From an uncultured Bacteroidales bacterium (GTDB lineage Bacteria; Bacteroidota; Bacteroidia; Bacteroidales; UBA932): a stretch of 13,978 bases of DNA. Within the stretch, counting starts at the first letter, position 1. Each line of letters starts with the position of its first letter. The notes under the pieces are model-generated. The model saw only the letters and a program-made list of their open reading frames with translations. It was not told the origin of the DNA and did no database searches. This document shows, piece after piece, positions 13,024 through 13,978 of the stretch. A program made the position numbers and the translations under genes. The stretch is from assembly GCA_937901105.1 (NCBI GenBank), contig CALCHD010000211.1:1-13978 (forward strand), read 5' to 3'.

Positions 13024-13978
13024 TGGAAGACTTTAAAAGACTATTGGCGTACGCAAAGCCGTACAGAAGATTTTGGCCGGGATATCTTATCCTGTCAATT
13101 TTGTCGGTGATATTTGGTGTTGTAAACTATGCACTCATAGATCCGCTCCTTACAGTGCTGTTCCAGCCTGAAAGCATGGATGTGCAGATGGTGAAGCCGG
13201 CATTTGCCATGGATCCTGCATATTTTGAGGAGATATTCTCGTATTATCTTACAAAGGTGATGACCTCCAGCGGAATGCTTAAGGGACTGATGTTTGTGTG
13301 TGCGTTCTTTGTTGTGGCATCTATGCTGTCAAACATTACAAGATACCTTTCACAGAGGATCCTTGTAAATATGAGGACCTACATCATGCAGAATATCAGA
13401 AGGGACCTTTTCAGGAAGATATCAAGTCTGCATGTGGGATATTTCCATAACCAGAAGAAAGGAGATATTCTCTCTTCAATTTCAAATGATGTTACAGAGG
13501 TGCAGAATGGTGTTGCAGACAGTTTTCATGTGATTTTCAGGGAGCCGCTCCTTATCCTGGGATTCCTTGGAGCCCTTTTCTATATGTCTCCAAAGCTTAC
13601 TATGGTTACACTTCTTACTTTGCCTTTCTCGGCATTGGTGATTGGCAAGATAAGCCGTTCTCTGAAACGCAAAGCTGCAGATACACAGTCTCTGATGGGA
13701 AGGATTGTGAGCCATTTTGAAGAGGCTATTTCTGGTGTGAGGATTATCAAGGCGTTCAATGCCCAGAAATATGTGAGGGAAAACTTTGAGGAGACCAACA
13801 GCAGCCACAAGAGGAGCAGCCGCAATATGTTCAACAAGCAGGAGATGGCATCTCCGCTTTCTGAGTTTTTGGGCATTACAGTAGCTGCATCTGTACTGTT
13901 TTATGGTGGATGGCTGCAGTTGAGGGGTGAGTTGGGTATGGATATGCCTGCTTTTGTGGTTTATATAGGTTTTTATTG
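13023..13978 (+). CDS. MsbA-like ABC exporter, membrane part only, 3' end outside window
   Basis: The first 318 codons of a type I ABC exporter are present, and the frame is open to the window edge. The start MEDFKRLLAYAKPYRRFWPG is the typical N-terminal elbow helix. Hydrophobic segments lie at about 20-44, 86-106, 165-187, 190-208 and 280-298, giving most of the six-helix transmembrane domain. VGYFHNQKKGDILSSISNDV (138-157) is the conserved loop after helix 2, and EEAISGVRIIKAFNAQ (233-248) is the conserved block before helix 5. The ATPase domain (Walker A, signature, Walker B) would lie beyond the window, so ATP binding is inferred from the family. The best guess is a lipid or lipid A flippase-like exporter of the MsbA group, but the substrate cannot be read from this part. 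Start overlaps the preceding stop codon (TAATG). Confidence 0.93.
   Translation, partial: MEDFKRLLAYAKPYRRFWPGYLILSILSVIFGVVNYALIDPLLTVLFQPESMDVQMVKPAFAMDPAYFEEIFSYYLTKVMTSSGMLKGLMFVCAFFVVASMLSNITRYLSQRILVNMRTYIMQNIRRDLFRKISSLHVGYFHNQKKGDILSSISNDVTEVQNGVADSFHVIFREPLLILGFLGALFYMSPKLTMVTLLTLPFSALVIGKISRSLKRKAADTQSLMGRIVSHFEEAISGVRIIKAFNAQKYVRENFEETNSSHKRSSRNMFNKQEMASPLSEFLGITVAASVLFYGGWLQLRGELGMDMPAFVVYIGFY

Overview
The window looks like ordinary chromosomal core DNA from a member of the Bacteroidales (phylum Bacteroidota). The reasons are the gene content (DUF3127, DUF4834, a RecQ with a C-terminal helix-turn-helix extension, a long NhaA, a PRiA4 ORF-3-like acidic protein beside miaA), A-rich start regions with few Shine-Dalgarno sequences, and several copies of the Bacteroidota -7 promoter element TAnnTTTG at plausible distances from start codons. 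GC content is moderate and even by eye. I see no tRNA, rRNA, CRISPR array, insertion sequence, integrase, phage gene or attachment site. No intergenic gap is longer than about 110 bases.

Layout. (1) Positions 1-3083, minus strand: a YigZ/IMPACT-family gene, then pyrB and pyrI (both chains of aspartate carbamoyltransferase), packed 12-26 bases apart, then serC (3' end outside the window) with its own candidate promoter. (2) Positions 3179-4543, plus strand: a small acidic PRiA4 ORF-3-like protein and miaA, 6 bases apart. (3) Positions 4559-6760, minus strand: recQ, convergent with miaA; a hairpin inside the last codons of miaA is placed to terminate recQ transcription. (4) Positions 6851-10319, plus strand: kdsD (arabinose-5-phosphate isomerase), nhaA (Na+/H+ antiporter), an FKBP-type peptidyl-prolyl isomerase lipoprotein and a DUF3127 protein, ending in a strong intrinsic terminator. 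(5) Positions 10426-13978, plus strand: a 762-residue membrane-anchored protein of unknown function, a DUF4834 small membrane protein and the first part of an MsbA-like ABC exporter, tightly packed and partly translationally coupled.

Functional themes are pyrimidine and serine biosynthesis, tRNA modification (MiaA), DNA repair (RecQ), and envelope work (KdsD for the Kdo branch of LPS, NhaA, FKBP foldase, ABC exporter). I do not see a clear undescribed defence, mobile or secretion system. The observations most worth a second look are: an SSB-like acidic C-terminus ending in DLPF on the DUF3127 protein; the uncharacterised three-gene envelope operon at the right end; the recQ terminator embedded in miaA; and a promoter that overlaps the terminator between the fourth and fifth blocks.
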